Below are positions 63,681-64,000 of a DNA stretch of 64,000 nt, piece by piece (positions within the stretch are counted from its first letter, which is position 1; every line of letters starts with the position of its first letter). The position numbers and the translations under genes were made by a program. Below the pieces are notes generated by a model, which did no database searches, was not told the origin of the DNA, and saw nothing but the letters and a program-made list of their open reading frames with translations. The DNA is from Tubulanus polymorphus (Eukaryota > Nemertea > Palaeonemertea > Tubulaniformes > Tubulanidae), in assembly GCF_964204645.1 (NCBI RefSeq), contig NC_134027.1, positions 7,490,485-7,554,484 on the forward strand. Reading direction: 5' to 3'.

Positions 63681-64000
63681 CTAATGACCATTAATGAGAG
63701 AGTTCTCAACTGATGAATTCATCTGCGATGTCATCGTTTTCTTCAGTTGATTATAGCTCCAGTGAAGTTGCTGAACGTCTGCGTGGTGGCGCTTTTTACT
63801 ATCGTCGATTTCTCGCAGCAGATGGTCATTAGTTTCAACCAAAGATCTGGAAAGGATTTAAGGTTTGAAAGTTTAAGTTGAAATTACTTGATGTACTCAA
63901 AAAGATAAGGTTTTGTTCATGTGTAACATACTTGTGACTTTCTTGTAACATATTTGCAAGTTCTTGCATTTTCGAATATTGTTTCAAACGGATTTTCAAA
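63681..64000 (-). CDS. C-terminal exons of an unidentified coiled-coil protein (runs off the right edge)
   Basis: Two exons are readable on the minus strand: 63932 to beyond 64000, and the last exon 63846-63681 with stop TAG. The join is AA|A across a GTATGT donor and a TTTCCAG acceptor. The sequence is strongly helical, with heptad-like leucines: LKIRLKQYSKMQELANMLQE, then SHKSLVETNDHLLREI, then HHADVQQLHWSYNQLKKTM, and a short polar tail ending in NGH. I do not recognise the family. The conserved-looking HWSYNQLKK segment suggests a specific orthologue exists. The start and most of the protein are outside the window. Confidence 0.7.

Noticed and set aside
1-64000. CRISPR arrays, operons, prokaryotic ribosome binding sites, rRNA or intact tRNA genes
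   Set aside because: The window is intron-rich animal nuclear DNA. No regularly spaced direct repeats and no complete tRNA cloverleaf were seen; the B-box at 56711 lacks a full tRNA around it.

Overview
The window is nuclear DNA of a bilaterian invertebrate. It is AT-rich, its genes are split into many short exons with GT-AG introns, and its proteins are clearly animal (NRF1, CNOT1, collagen prolyl 4-hydroxylase alpha, TPPP, and a LIM/transglutaminase-like protein of the hillarin/LTD-1/KY class). Gene content and intron style suggest a marine lophotrochozoan such as an annelid, mollusc or brachiopod; this is an inference, not a proof. I rebuilt six genes by reading splice sites. In each the summed exon lengths are divisible by three and no stop codon appears inside.

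Layout. 286-3226 (+) encodes NRF1 (9 coding exons, 488 aa). 4573-20141 (+) encodes CNOT1, the CCR4-NOT scaffold (46 coding exons, 2470 aa). From 34705 leftward to 23741 (-) lies a giant KY/hillarin-like protein (7 coding exons, about 2888 aa). Its 6.4-kb central exon carries about 49 tandem degenerate repeats of about 19 residues with a 'TLSDG..VTI' core. A LIM-domain exon on the same strand at 51210-51773 ends in a compatible phase, so it is probably an alternative first coding exon giving a LIM-repeat-transglutaminase-like protein of about 3003 aa. A complete P4HA gene (36231-39430, +, 12 exons, 520 aa) would then be nested, antisense, in that gene's intron. 39.4-51.2 kb holds no convincing gene. 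54152-56966 (+) is a 9-exon Ntn-hydrolase of the C45 / Tan / acyl-CoA:6-APA acyltransferase family (389 aa). 60237-61181 (+) is TPPP/p25-alpha (172 aa). The right edge holds the last two exons of a coiled-coil protein on the minus strand.

The most unusual item is the repeat array in the KY/hillarin-like protein. Each unit looks like a short beta-strand, a D/N-G turn and a second strand, like an enormously extended version of the G-box (TCP10) sheet of CPAP. It lies between a basic N-terminal region, or a LIM domain, and a transglutaminase-like domain in which all three catalytic positions appear to be replaced. That combination suggests a very long, structural, non-catalytic cytoskeletal linker.

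Introns and intergenic spacers hold many small foldback or MITE-like elements: a hairpin family shared by NRF1 and CNOT1 introns, a palindrome present at 34.4 and 48.2 kb, perfect 26-bp terminal inverted repeats at 35.2 kb, a TTA-flanked element in the C45 gene, and a pogo-like element at 62.1 kb. A recent local duplication has also copied the DNA just upstream of P4HA.
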